From the NCBI GenBank assembly GCA_003833135.1, contig QZLH01000380.1:30568-94567 (forward strand): 64,000 nt of DNA, given 5' to 3'. Source of the stretch: Oehlia diaphana. Lineage: Eukaryota; Glomeromycota; Glomeromycetes; Glomerales; Glomeraceae. Shown here one piece after another: positions 10,697 to 25,500 of this stretch. The position numbers and the translations under genes were made by a program. A model generated the notes under the pieces. The model saw only the letters and a program-made list of their open reading frames with translations, did no database searches and was not told where the DNA came from. Numbering within the stretch: the stretch's first letter is position 1; each line of letters starts with the position of its first letter.

Positions 10697-12179
10697 TTAG
10701 CCAAGCATACTGGTCGGTTTAAATCCACTGGATAGTAAACTATTTAATCCACCACTCAGGTTTGCTTCTCGAACCTTCTTTGTAATTACTTTTTGATGTC
10801 GCACCTTAAATGCTTGATTATCAAGGATGTCAAGGTAATTAAACGCTTGACTACCAACAAAACCTGCTCTTGGTGCTTCAGATATACCATTTATCTAAAA
10901 GAAACAAAAATACATTGAATATTAAAAGGTAGGAAGGTTCTCAAATCAAAAAATATATATATATAACTTACATTTGAGATTTTTTGATAGCCCTTTCCTC
11001 CTTCAATTTTTTTTGGAATAGTCCGCAGAACTTCTTTACCCTTTTCTTTGCCTTCAAGATTTTCAGGTTGAGCTACTTCTAATTGAGATATTTCATTTCT
11101 GGATTTCATAATTAAATCGTTAACGTTAAAATCCGCGAAAGAAACTATGAAGAAAGCATAAAGTTCTAATTCTTACCTCTTTTCGGTTGTCGGTTTCTTT
11201 AGATCTTCATCTGATGCAGCGTCTTGCTTTTTTGATTTAGGCTTCGCAATTTTTCGTGAGGCCATTGTGGCCTTAGACTATATTAAAAGAAAAATAATAA
11301 ATTAATCTGGTTAATACTTAATAAATATAAAAAACAATTTTTTTATTAAAAAAAAAAAAAAAATCTTTTTGTACATTATCTGAAACTAAAGATAACGTTT
11401 TTAAATCCTCAATTATATTATCATCAAACTAAGACACAAATATAATAAAACACATCACACAATATAGTTAATTGATTATTTTGCGTTAGGATACGCGATG
11501 ATAAAATTCAGTTATATTTACCTGTAATTCTATTGTTGATGTTAAATCATTGTCATCACAGACTTGTAATGATGGAAAAGTATCATTGTCACCTATATAA
11601 AGGAATTAAATTGAATAAACTATTAAAACTTGAATGAAAATAGAATTAATTTAAATAAAATTATTTTCAAAACTAAATACCTTCTTCTTCGCTGCTTTCA
11701 CTAGATGATGTGTCACTAGATGTAACCGTCATTGATAATAAAGGTAAAGGTTTATAATCATCGTCAAAAGAATCAATCCTTCTTCTTTTTGATGATGATT
11801 TTGTTGACAATTTGTTTGATCTGGGATATTTAATTCCTAATGATCTTTCAATTTCAATTTCTTCAACAAAAGGATTATGAGAAGTCCAAACTATAAGTCA
11901 CAAAAAAAAGAAAGATGGATTGTTAATTTAATAAACACATATTAAATATATTAAATAGGAATTCATTAAATTCTAATACGACTTACTTTCGTCGTTAGAT
12001 TCCTCAAACTTTTTTGTGAGTGGTTGAAAAAATACATCTAAATTGTTCAAAGGATTTTTTGGTTGTCTTTCTTGTAATTCAGTAAAAGTATCCTCAACGT
12101 TATAATATTCTTCTTGAGAAAATTCTTTTGTACAAGGTTTGAAATAAGAAGCCAATCTATCCAAAGGATTCGAATCCAT
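10697..12179 (-). CDS. Unidentified basic/serine-rich protein, six exons
   Basis: Exons 12179-11987, 11890-11681, 11592-11522, 11277-11177, 11098-10972 and 10894-10697 join in frame through GT-AG introns to give 299 aa. The start is the first ATG of the open region (MDSNPLDRLASYFKP). The N-terminal 65 aa contain two similar blocks (NPLDRLASYFKPCTKEF and NPLNNLDVFFQPLTKKF), suggesting a short internal repeat. The middle is Ser-rich with a basic stretch SSSKRRRIDSF that could be a nuclear localisation signal. Residues about 170-235 are Lys/Glu-rich. The C-terminus (KKVREANLSGGLNSLLSSGFKP) looks the most conserved. No signal peptide or membrane segment. I do not recognise the family; a nuclear role is only a guess from composition. 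Confidence 0.65.
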
Positions 12180-14168
12180 TACTCAATTGTTACACAGCAA
12201 TAGAAAATTAAGAAATGATTACAATTATCGACTAGATCTTGGACTAAAATGAAATAATACAATTTTATTTCAATAAAATTTGGAGAAAAATATATAACTT
12301 TTTTTTTTTTATTTTAATAAGAACCATTAATTCAAATACTCGAATAAGTATAAAGTTACAACGAAGAATTTAGAAAGAAATTTTTTTTTTTTAATAAAAT
12401 AATAGTAAACTAGGTTATAATAAATAAATTTGTTTTTGTAATAAGAAATCACAGAGATCGTTTGCTCTGCTTGAGAGTTAGAGAATTAACTTCTCTAGGA
12501 AAAAAAAAAATTTTTTTTTTTTTAGGATCAAAAAAAAATATTCTGTTTGGTATTACAAAATTAGCGCTCCACATAAAATGATTGGCGCATGGTCTCAAGT
12601 GAGGTCCAGTGATATGCATATGATGCATTCAACTTAATTAAATCAAGTAGGTAATCAGGATAAGGACATAAAAAGAAAAGGATATTTAAAATAAAAAAAT
12701 TTTACAATATTGTCGAACTTTTTCTAATGCATCAAACGATTCATAACGTAATAAAAGAAATATGATAATAATAATTACATCCGTCTGATTAAATACTTCT
12801 TTTGACTTAAATTAAATATGTACTACAATTAAAATGCAACGAATGAACACATACATGTGCGGAATGCCCCGATCCAAGCAAATGGCACAAACGTAACAAA
12901 CGTATAAGTACTGTATTTACATATACGTATTAAAATGCGTAAAAATCACGTGAAATATACGAAATCATGTGATATTAAATTTACCAATGCTACATTTCAA
13001 AATTTCGGTTTTTTTTTTCTATAAAAATGACTTCTTTGAAATTAAAAATACTTTCTTCTCGAAAATTACGAAATCACATATAATAATAATATTATCATTT
13101 TACCGGAATTATGATCAAAATCCAAAGAAATTTAAGACACTGATAATAATCACCACGCTTTGTAGTATTTTTGATCATTAAATCAACTTCCAACATTATA
13201 TATAAATCTTTTCTTTTTCGTATTTGATATTATTAATGAAATTACATGACGGAAAAAAAATGTCGAATTTTTTTTTCTCTCATTTTTTTTCACATCACCT
13301 AAGTAAATTTAGTTATGGCAATTTTTAGAGAATATTTTAAGCTCATTTGTTTTAAACCCATCATGTAATAATAGTTCTGAGCTTAATTTCTATTTAAATA
13401 ATTTTCATGGGGAAACTAAAATTAAATAACGTCTATGAGATTACTTTAATTGTATAAGTAAAGATAAAATGCTATCTTATTAAGGAAATTCCATACCAAA
13501 TCTTTGTCTTACATGTCAATTTCGAACATCATTTCCTTAAAAGAGTCTAGTTATTCTAATCAGAGGGCTTATTATTTGTCTCGTGGCCGTGTAAGAATCG
13601 AAAAATACTCCGCCGCATTTAAAGAGTTTCAAAGCCTCAAATTTATAATTACACGATATTTGATACGTGTTCAAAGTTAATGCATTTAATCAATCTTTTT
13701 TTTTTTTTTTTTTGTAACCGTAAAATCATTATCGTATAATCGTATATACGACAATTATGAAATTGCGAAATTCGTAGTTTCTTGAAAAAAAAAAAACATT
13801 CCTTGAAAAGATTAATTAAATTTAGTAAAATGTAATTAATTATAATGAATTTGATTGACTGAATGAATTTTTGTTGAAAAAAAAAAGTCTTTCCTCAACG
13901 CAAAAAATGTTATCAAAACTAGCAGATATTTATACTAACGAAATGAATTAGACCATAATGAGAAAAATTCAATCCTAAATTTAAAAAGTTCTCACGATTT
14001 TCTTTTTTAAATAATGAAAACATTTGTTTCTATGAATAAATGAAAATCCAAAAATGTGAAAATCATAGAAAATCACTTAAACAGGTTCTTCCATGATTTT
14101 TACCTTATTTGGAATAAAATTTCATACTAGTACGACTGACGAAATAACTATGAAAAGATTATGAATAT
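12180..14168. other. Gene-free AT-rich intergenic stretch
   Basis: Divergent upstream region of the 10.7 kb and 14.4 kb genes. It holds A/T homopolymers (12300, 12380, 12500, 13700, 13785) and no supported gene; short open frames near 12969-13181 are low complexity. Confidence 0.5.
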
Positions 14169-14182
14169 TATATATATAAAAG
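14169..14182 (+). promoter_or_regulatory. TATA-like box upstream of the DOMON-b561 gene
   Basis: TATATATAAAAG lies about 225 bp before the ATG at 14406. The spacing leaves room for a 5' UTR. Assignment is by sequence match only. Confidence 0.4.
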
Positions 14183-14405
14183 CCTCAGTCGGGTAAGCAC
14201 AGCCCGTTTTATTTTATTACAAAACCAGATATAAGGATCCCATTATAACATAAACTTTTACAATTTTTACGAAAAATTGATTTAATTCTTGTTCCATTAA
14301 TATCCTTTAAAAAAGGAGAAATTTCTTTTTCGCATGATTATTATTTAAAAAAAAATTAAAATCAACAATTACGAGTAAATTAGTGTATATAACTATATAT
14401 TAAAT

Positions 14406-15845
14406 ATGAAAAAACGAATATCAATTTTATTATTTATTGCCATAGTTGTTTTCTTACAAGGTAAGGGAGAATTTATCTTAAAATGATTTCACATGATGCA
14501 ATAAATTAATTTCCATTATCAATAGGCGGGGTATATGGTCAGTCATCAAAATGTGTGGACCATGGATTTTGTTTTAAAATAACTCCACCAGCAAGTGTTA
14601 ATGATCCTGAAAGCTTATACACTTTTGAATTAGAAGCTCCAGCATCTATAGGGTAACTTAATATACCGTATTACGCTAATAATTTTTAAGGATTCTCAAA
14701 TTAAATAACCTTTCTATTATAGGTGGGTCGCACTTGGAGTTGGTCCATCTATGATTGGAAGTTACATAATAGTAAATATTATTTTTTTTCTCACTATAAA
14801 TTAAAAAATCCTACTTATTCAAATTTTAATTCTATTTCTTTAGATGGCTTGGCCTTCAACGAATGGATCAGCTATAATTACCCAGCGTATTGCGGAACGA
14901 TATAGTGTACCGAGAGTTACATCTCAACAAAGTGATCTTAGTTTAGATGCCACTTCCAGTGGTGTAAAAAATGGAAAATTCATTGCAAAATTCACTCGAG
15001 CAGTTTCGGTTGCTGGATCATCGATTGAATCAAGTGGACAAGATTTTGTTTGGGCTCTTCAGACAGAAGAAAGACCTCCAGATGATGCATTTACTCGTGA
15101 CATTTTTATTCATAATGGAAAAGGTCGTTATACCTATGTCATGGATGCAAATGCCGTTGGAATTAGTAGTTTAAGTAGATATGACAAGTACATCTTGGCT
15201 CACGGAATTATAATGTTCGCTGTATGGGGTTTCTTAGTACCGGGTGCTGTTTTTATCGCAAGATTTACAAGAAATATTATTCCACAAAAATGGTTCAAAC
15301 TTCATTGGGGAATTCAGCAATTCTTAGCATCTCCTTTAACTTTGATTGGATTGATATCGGCATTCGTAGCGGGTGTGAGATTTCATGCTGCTAATACCCA
15401 TCATTTTCTTGGAGTAGTTGTGTTTGGAGGTTTCATATTTCAACTTACTCTCGGATGGATCCATCATAAACTTTATGATCCATCCAGAAAACATTTTCCA
15501 TGGTGGACCAAACTTCACTGGTTGGTGATATTTTTTTTTTTAAAAAAAAATATGAATATATATATATACTTAATATAATACCTATGTTTATCAACTTTCT
15601 TTAGGTGGTGGGGACGCATATTGATTCTTTTGGCGTTTATACAAATTCTTTTGGGATTACAACAATATAATGCATCTCACGGAGTCTTCGTCGGATATTA
15701 TATCTATGTTCTATTTATCCTGTCATCCTATGCAGGAATATCTTATTATTTATACAGGAGGAGGAAGCGCGATTTAGAAACGTTCGCCAAATCGGATGTC
15801 ATTTACACAGGAATACGTCAAGATGATGTAGAGCAACAGAGTTAA
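14406..15845 (+). CDS. Secretory-pathway DOMON / cytochrome b561 domain protein
   Basis: Exons 14406-14460, 14526-14652, 14723-14771, 14844-15520 and 15605-15845 give 382 aa. Residues 1-22 are a signal peptide (MKKRISILLFIAIVVFLQGG). A DOMON-like beta-sandwich follows (about 25-180) with GWVALGVGPSM and the MAWPSTNG strand typical of the haem-binding cytochrome domain of cellobiose-dehydrogenase-like proteins. From about 190 to 355 there are five hydrophobic helices with His residues in b561 positions (His197 in ILAHG, then KLHWG, NTHHFLG, KLHWWWGR, NASHG). The tail is cytosolic and basic (YRRRKRD). The family moves electrons across membranes, often linked to ferric reduction or oxidative polysaccharide breakdown; the partner here is unknown. 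The exon 4-5 junction rebuilds HWWWGR, which supports the model. Confidence 0.9.
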
Positions 15846-16064
15846 GTGGAATTTTATTATGATGTGTATATTAAAGTGTATATTAATAGGAATATGTATC
15901 ATTGTATCATGTATTTTTAGTCTTTGTAATATATAATAATTTCCAAGATTATTTGTAGTTTAAGAATATATCCTCATATTATCTAATTCATTTTCTCTCT
16001 TCATTTTATTCTAAAATCTCGCCAACCTTGTCGGAATTTTTTTATTTTTTTTTCATAAATATAG

Positions 16065-16314
16065 GTCTTTTGATTACTTCTACGTAAACCAACAAAACTA
16101 CTATACTCCATTATATTCTACATCTTCAGATCAATATAATATCAACGGTGGAAGTGCTAATTATTTCTTATATCAATTAAGATTTAATATGTTGGATAAT
16201 TTAGGCATACAATATGAAGCTACTCTATTTTGTATTTTGTTATTATTTGTTATACTTTTTATTGTAGGAATCTTTATATTAATTTACATGAATAGTGGTT
16301 TGTTATTCTCATAA
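16065..16314 (+). other. Orphan exon-like ORF with a C-terminal membrane helix
   Basis: After an acceptor-like ATAAATATAG at 16055-16064 the sequence reads open for 82 codons to TAA at 16312-16314. The first half is Tyr/Asn/Ser-rich, then comes one strong hydrophobic helix (ATLFCILLLFVILFIVGIF) and a short tail. No ATG precedes it in frame except one at about 16189. The upstream DOMON-b561 exon 5 offers no GT donor in the needed phase, so it is not simply an alternative last exon. It could be the last exon of a small undetected gene, or a remnant. Confidence 0.35.
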
Positions 16315-16635
16315 TTATCAACAAAAAAAAAAAAGTTTAAAAAATTTTAGTTTTATTTATGATCATATATATATATACATGTAATTCGAGTAGAAAATAT
16401 TGGTCAAGAAAGAAAATTCCTCATTGTACATACACAACTATCAAAAGATTTATATTTTTGAAAATAAAAAAAATTCCGTCACTTAAAATGAAACGTAGAT
16501 CAATCGCGCGAAAAATCGTGATGATGGGATGCATGTAACACAAAATGATTAGATAAAATAATAATTTAATAAAAATTTTCTTTTTTTTTCTTTTTTTTTC
16601 TTTATATTATTTTTTTTTAAAAAAAACAAAAAAAC
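16315..16635. other. Intergenic, ECD promoter side
   Basis: AT-rich spacer ending in repeated TTTCTTTTTTT blocks (about 16577-16610), a pyrimidine tract directly before the ECD start codon. No gene seen. Confidence 0.5.
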
Positions 16636-19714
<3,079 letters not shown>

Positions 19715-21123
19715 CGAACAGTAATTAACAATAATGTACAGCAGTTAAGTGAATAAACGTATGAGGTAAATTAACGAAAAAAAATTATTGGAAATGTATA
19801 AAGAAGAGGTGGTGGTATGAGCGTGATATGCTAAGTCATGCAATGATGTACGTTATGGTGCGACCATACCATATAAAAGGAATATGTGTGTACTCATAAT
19901 AATTTTAAAAAGAGGTTCAAGATCTATGTTGAATAAAGAGCTTATTTATGATTTAATATAAATCAAATTAAATAAATTAATAAGTTTTACCTAAAATCAT
20001 TACCTTCTAATACCTAAAATTATAAAGTTTTGTCTTAGAAATTTTTTAGCTATACAAAATTATTTACAAAAAGTAATAAAGACAACTTTGGATGCTAAAA
20101 TTTAATGCTTTCGTATAAAAACCTATAAAATTTGACAAATTTTGCATGTGATCAGCATTAACGTAAATTTAATTAATTTTGCAAAACATTACATAAACAA
20201 TTAATACAAATTTTAAAAACAAACAAATTTTAAAGATAACAAATCTGTGGTCAATTATTATATAAGATAAGGGAATTACACCGCCAAAATTTTGTTTAAT
20301 TACAACACCAACGAAATAAGTGCACATAAATATTCAATAAGTTGAAAGCTTCGCATACCACACAAGAAACCAATCGATTAAGATTTCATGAAATTTTTAA
20401 TTGGTTATTACATTATTTACAAGATATTTTGAAAACATTAAATTTAGATTTAACCAATATAATGTTAATAGTTAACAATTAATAGCGAAGTTGAAATCAT
20501 AAAAAAAAAATAAAATAAAATAAAAAAAATTGATTCAACTTCGAACATCCACTTTTTATTTATCCTACTTATAATAAACTATATTTTTACACAAAAAAAA
20601 AAATAACTTTTGTCTTTTTTAGATAATTAACGAGTTTTAAAAATCATATTATGTAGATAAACATGAATTTCATTGATTGATTTGATTGATTTGATTGATT
20701 AATTAATAATATGTACCGCGTATCAAATTGCGCTGCAACGATAATTTTTAATTTGATGATCTCTAATTTTTATTATTTTTATTTGCACAACAAACAAAAA
20801 TAATTTTTAATATTTATGAATGGTCAGATAAATTTTTATCAGTTTAGTATACAAAGTTTCAAATAAACATTAATAATTCCCGTATCCCAAATATATTAAT
20901 GACATTGACGCAATGCTTCACAAAAAACTTGGTACTAACTTTTTTTCCCCAATCCTCATCAACGAATACTTGCGCAGAATTCCTATTATACCTATTTTTG
21001 GTAAAAGTTTAGTAACATTCAAGCAATGAGATTAAATTCCGTAAAACAAAAATATAAGTTTGATAATTAAAATTAATGTTTATCTTTAGCATAAAATTAA
21101 AAATTCGATGCGGTGATAAAAAC
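19715..21123. other. Gene-free AT-rich intergenic stretch
   Basis: Contains the ECD 3' region, a TTGATTGATT short tandem run at about 20670-20705 and the CBM19 upstream region. No supported gene. Confidence 0.5.
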
Positions 21124-21132
21124 TATAAAAGG
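21124..21132 (+). promoter_or_regulatory. TATA box of the CBM19 gene
   Basis: TATAAAAGG sits 56 bp before the ATG at 21180, the cleanest TATA in the window. It suggests a short 5' UTR and a strongly regulated promoter, as is common for secreted-protein genes. Confidence 0.55.
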
Positions 21133-21179
21133 TCATTAACTAGGCAATCTCAAATTTTTTTCAACAATAAAAAATAAAA

Positions 21180-21828
21180 ATGAAATTCCAATCTACTCTT
21201 ATCCTTGTCGCTCTTTGCATCCTCTCTACCTTCTCTGTTTCTGTAACTGAAGCTAAAACATGCATTCAAAAACAAAACGCTAGAGAAGCTACATTACTTA
21301 ATAAAAAATTTAACAAACTTAAAGAAAATTCCCCATGCAAAACTGATGAGGTTGCTTGTATTAAAGGAAAATTCGCCAAATGTGATCAAGGAAAATTTGT
21401 TCTCACTTCTTGTGGTGTTACAACCAAATGTTTTGCACTTCCACTCGTAAATAGTCTCGGTACTAGCGTAACTTGTACCACAAGCGAAGATGCTTTTAAT
21501 CGTATCAAACTTGCTCGCAAATGTAAGTGTCTTATCGGTATTATGTATACACCGACGGATTTTTTTGTCAATTAAACCCACTGCTATAAAAAAAAGTATA
21601 ATTAATAAAATCCATCGGTGTATACGTCATTCACTATGAGATAAGCCTGTTATTCCATGGATATCTAATAAATACTCCATATACACCAGCCCCCAAGGCA
21701 TCGGTGAATATTTTAGTTATTCATTGATACCCATGGAATAGCAAGTATTTATTCTATAACTAATATACTAAATGTATTCATATAATTTTCTTTTTTAACG
21801 TATTTTAGGTCGAGGACTAACCGGTTAA
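21180..21828 (+). CDS. Small secreted protein with CBM19-like chitin-binding module
   Basis: Signal peptide at 1-25 (hydrophobic core STLILVALCILSTFS, end VTEA), then a mature region of about 95 aa with a Cys pattern like carbohydrate-binding module family 19: ACIKGKFAKCDQGKFV, SCGVTTKCFALP, GTSVTCTTSEDAFNRI. CBM19 modules bind chitin and are usually the tail of fungal chitinases; here the module stands alone, so roles in wall binding or shielding chitin fragments from the plant are possible (inference). Reading straight through ends at a TAA at 21575, but a perfect donor GTAAGT at 21523 and an acceptor TATTTTAG at 21801-21808 give a 20-nt second exon (21809-21828) and end RKCRGLTG. I prefer the spliced form because the read-through tail is coded by an inverted-repeat element. 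Confidence 0.75.
21543..21745. repeat. Two adjacent hairpin (MITE-like) elements inside the CBM19 intron
   Basis: GTATACACCGACGGAT (21545) is answered by ATCCATCGGTGTATAC (about 21611-21626), a hairpin with a loop of roughly 50 bp. Directly after it, GTTATTCCATGGATATC (about 21649) is answered by GATACCCATGGAATAGCA near 21727-21744. Both resemble short non-autonomous transposons. Confidence 0.65.
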
Positions 21829-22287
21829 TCAAAAAGCAAACGATAAATTTTATATCCGAGATAATTTGAATAAATTTATTTTGCTTTTCTTTTTTTTTCC
21901 TTAAATTTATTTTAGCTTCTATTAGCATTTGTTTTAGACTTAAACCTGTTTCATTTTTTTTTTCTTTTTCTTTTAGCATTCAGAAATACGAGAAAATTAC
22001 ACTTTTGTTTTTTTTATTATTAAGAGATAAAAAAAAAAATTTATATTTCTCATTTTCATCATCCTTCGTATCATTAAAATACGAAAAACTTTTTACATTC
22101 TTTTTATTAGAAATCTTCATATTTATAAAGACTAATAGATATCAATAAACATGACAGAGATTATTCATCATTGATAATCTTTGCCTTTTTTTATATAAAA
22201 ATTATTTTTGAAATTATAAAAACTTTAATAGTTAAAATATCCAAAATTTTAAAAAGAGTGACATATTTCGAATTTGATCAAAAATAG

Positions 22288-22575
22288 ATCTTAACCTTTC
22301 ACCCCATTTACTTTTCCAGGGGGAATGTCCTCGATTCCATTATACTAGTAAGGAGAATCAATGAAAGTTCCAATTCACGAATCCGGACAGCCCCTTCAAG
22401 GGAGAATATCCAAAGATTGCCCATTCTTACTGGCACATGGTCGCAAAACAATCTCGGAGATGTTAGAGCCATACAAGATAAAGTTCAGCGCATCAATACG
22501 AATGGGTTCATTCAAGAAGAGCACCAGACAAACCCGCATTTATTACTTGCCCAGATGATGCATCCACAACTCTAA
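22288..22575 (+). pseudogene. Unidentified coding fossil, GC-richer than flanks
   Basis: An ATG-less frame runs open from 22288 to TAA at 22573-22575. After an acceptor-like TTTTCCAG at about 22312-22319 it reads NVLDSIILVRRINESSNSR and onward, including NTNGFIQEEHQTNPHLLLAQ. Base composition is less AT-rich than neighbours for about 350 bp, continuing to about 22650, and a shorter ATG-initiated frame overlaps it. I do not recognise the family. It is probably a leftover exon. Confidence 0.35.
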
Positions 22576-25500
22576 AGGCTCTCAAGTTTGAGACCTCAGG
22601 CTACTGCTACGTGAAAAACGCTAACCAGGTTATTTGGACACAGTTCTATTTTTTCTGGACTAGTGAACTGACAGTGTAATTGAACAGAACTGTGCCAATG
22701 ATAATGAGATGTGTAGAATAATCATTCATATTCAATACTTTTATTTTAAAATAATCCTTTGGTCTCCAAAACCAAAAATTTTAAAAATGAATGAAATTTA
22801 ATTTTGACCAAAATTTACAATAATTCCGGTCATGTTTTTTTAAAAAAATCATACTGTTCTTAAGCTAAAAACGTTAATGACAATTTAGATCATATGACGA
22901 TATCCAGTTACGCGCGTCACGTTAAAATTTTAAATTTTTCTAATTTTTCTAAACATAATGAAAATGAACTAATTCTCAAAAATAAAAATTAACCAAGGAT
23001 TTCATTTTTATGAATCTCTAGTTAAATAATAGCAGATAGTCAGTAATTTCCATTTATTAGTTTTATCACCTTAAATTTATAGAGGTGCAAACTTTACCGA
23101 CGTAATTTCCGTTAACAAAGTTACTTCAATAACGTCACTGCAGATGTTCACATAGAAATTTTATATAATATCGAGCTACGTCACAAGTTACAACCTTTCG
23201 TTGACTTAATGAGTGACGTAGCTAAAAAAAAAGAAAAAGTATGCACCATTACCTTAAATCATATTCATGAAATCAGTGAATTTGTCATAAATTAAGATTT
23301 TAATTGACGAGTTAAATTAAGATTAAATTGAATATACTTATTTAGATAGGATAGCCCTATTAAATTTATCACGTTACCGACTTAACGATGCATTACATAA
23401 TTTTTTTAAATAAATAAATAAATAAATAAATAAAAAATAAATATGTCTTTTCTCTCTCTCACTTTTTTTTTTGTTATCCAAAGTGAAAATGGGAAATCAT
23501 TTAAAAAATAATATACAATCTTGCACAAATCTTTATCTTTAACGAAAATATGGCAATGGTATTACAAAATAGCTTACTTTAATTAAATCAATATTTTAAT
23601 TTTCAGATAACAATGTGATACAATGTGATACAACCGAAATTTTTCGGATAAAGAGCTCGGACACATTTTTCTTTTATAGATCCTATCATTTAAACAATAT
23701 TAACATTTTTAAAAATTTGTTTAACCGTATTATAAAGTCCTATCATTTACTGTATATCTGTGTAATATATATTTATCATAGAACTTATCAATTAAATCAT
23801 ATTATAGATCGATGTGAAAATTACCAAAGCTGTTAGGAGGCGTAAAAAAAAAAAAGATATCATTTGTATTTTATAAATGATATACGAAATTACTATTCCT
23901 AGAAATCCTAATAACCTAAATTTTTTACCAAAAAAACTTTGTTTACCTATCGTTGATGATCTTACCATATATTCAAATTTTTTCGACTCAATTATGAATT
24001 TGAATCAAAAAATTTTGTGATCAATGTTGACAGACATGATTGTACGTTCGGCCGAAATAATTTGAGTAAAGAATTAATAATTTCATAATTGACGGGTAAC
24101 AAATCATGGATTGGACTCAGAGAAATAAATACATCACATAATAGTTAATATGAATATCACATAATAATTAATAATAATTAATAATAAGGAAACATGATAA
24201 TTAACGATACAATAAACTATATTTAGAAAATCAATTAATCACGAATGGGGGGATTATTTATCAATGAATTAAATTTAAACGAAAAACTTTAAATTTTTTT
24301 TGTACTTTTTCACGGAATACTATGAAAAGAAATCCGAAAATACCGAAAAATTGGGGTGTTTTTTTTTTTTTATTAATAGCAAATAAATGGTACGGATATA
24401 ACTTTTCTCCTTATTTTTTTATCATCGATTTTTCTACAAAAATATTCTAACTTAATAAGAATAGTAGTGAAACATAAATAAACTACTCGAATTGAATCAA
24501 TATTCTTCTTCTCTCTAATCAGATAAAAAGAAATTTCAAATGTGACACGACAGAAAATTTTTTTCGTGCGTTTAAAGATGTAAAAGGATAAATTAAAATA
24601 TTTTGCATACTGAACGCACGACCATTTTCTTGTAAATAATAATTATAATTAGAGGTTGAAATTTTGTTTATCATCGAGTATTATATTAATCAAACATGAT
24701 GAAGATCTTGCTATATAATTTATACAGTATTTTTTTTAAAAATTCTTTCTGAAAAACTTTTTCCTTCACTCCGAAAGAGCGATCACACATTTTTGAATTT
24801 GTGTAGATCTTTCAATTTCGATTAAATTGACTGGATATTATATAAAAAACTATTATAAAGACTATGATGCATAGAAATAATAGTAATGAGCCGATCTCAT
24901 TCGGGTCCTTATATTATATCATGGGCTCAATTGCATATGAACAGTAATCAATAACCATATTCATGAAATCAATTAATCATGAATGGAAATTGTTTATCAA
25001 TCAAAAAGTTAAATTGACGAGTTAAAATTGAAAACCTAAAATTTGTACGATGTCACGAGATACTAATCATACATTCATACTATGGTGAGAAATCGATAAG
25101 TTCCATTTTTAGAAAAAAAGAATAATAAATAAATAAAGTAAAAAAACTTTAAAAAACTTTTTCCATTATTTCAATTGGTTTATTAAAGAACTTCCATTTA
25201 TTAACTAAAATAAAAATAGTAATGAATTACTATTTCAAGTTGAAAATACTCTATAGATAACGAACTGTTAATGTGATACAACAGAAATTTTTTTGAGTAA
25301 AAGAACTCGATCATATCGAATCATTTTTAACGTAAATAATTATTATGTAAAAGTTCACAAGGCGTAATACTATTGTATTTTTACTCATTGTTACACGAGA
25401 ATACCATTCTTAGTAGTAACCCGATATTTTCAATAAACCGAAACTTTTAAGTTTTTCCGAGTATTTTAATAAAATGTTTTAATATATATTCTTTAGTCTT

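Noticed and set aside
14971..15518. Extra frames inside the DOMON-b561 exon 4
   Set aside because: Shadows of the real coding frame, which carries the domain motifs.
15846..16314. Alternative last exon of the DOMON-b561 gene
   Set aside because: No GT donor in exon 5 has the phase required by the exon-like stretch at 16065.
21294..21581. Minus-strand frames opposite the CBM19 gene
   Set aside because: Antisense shadows; the plus strand has signal peptide, Cys pattern and TATA box.
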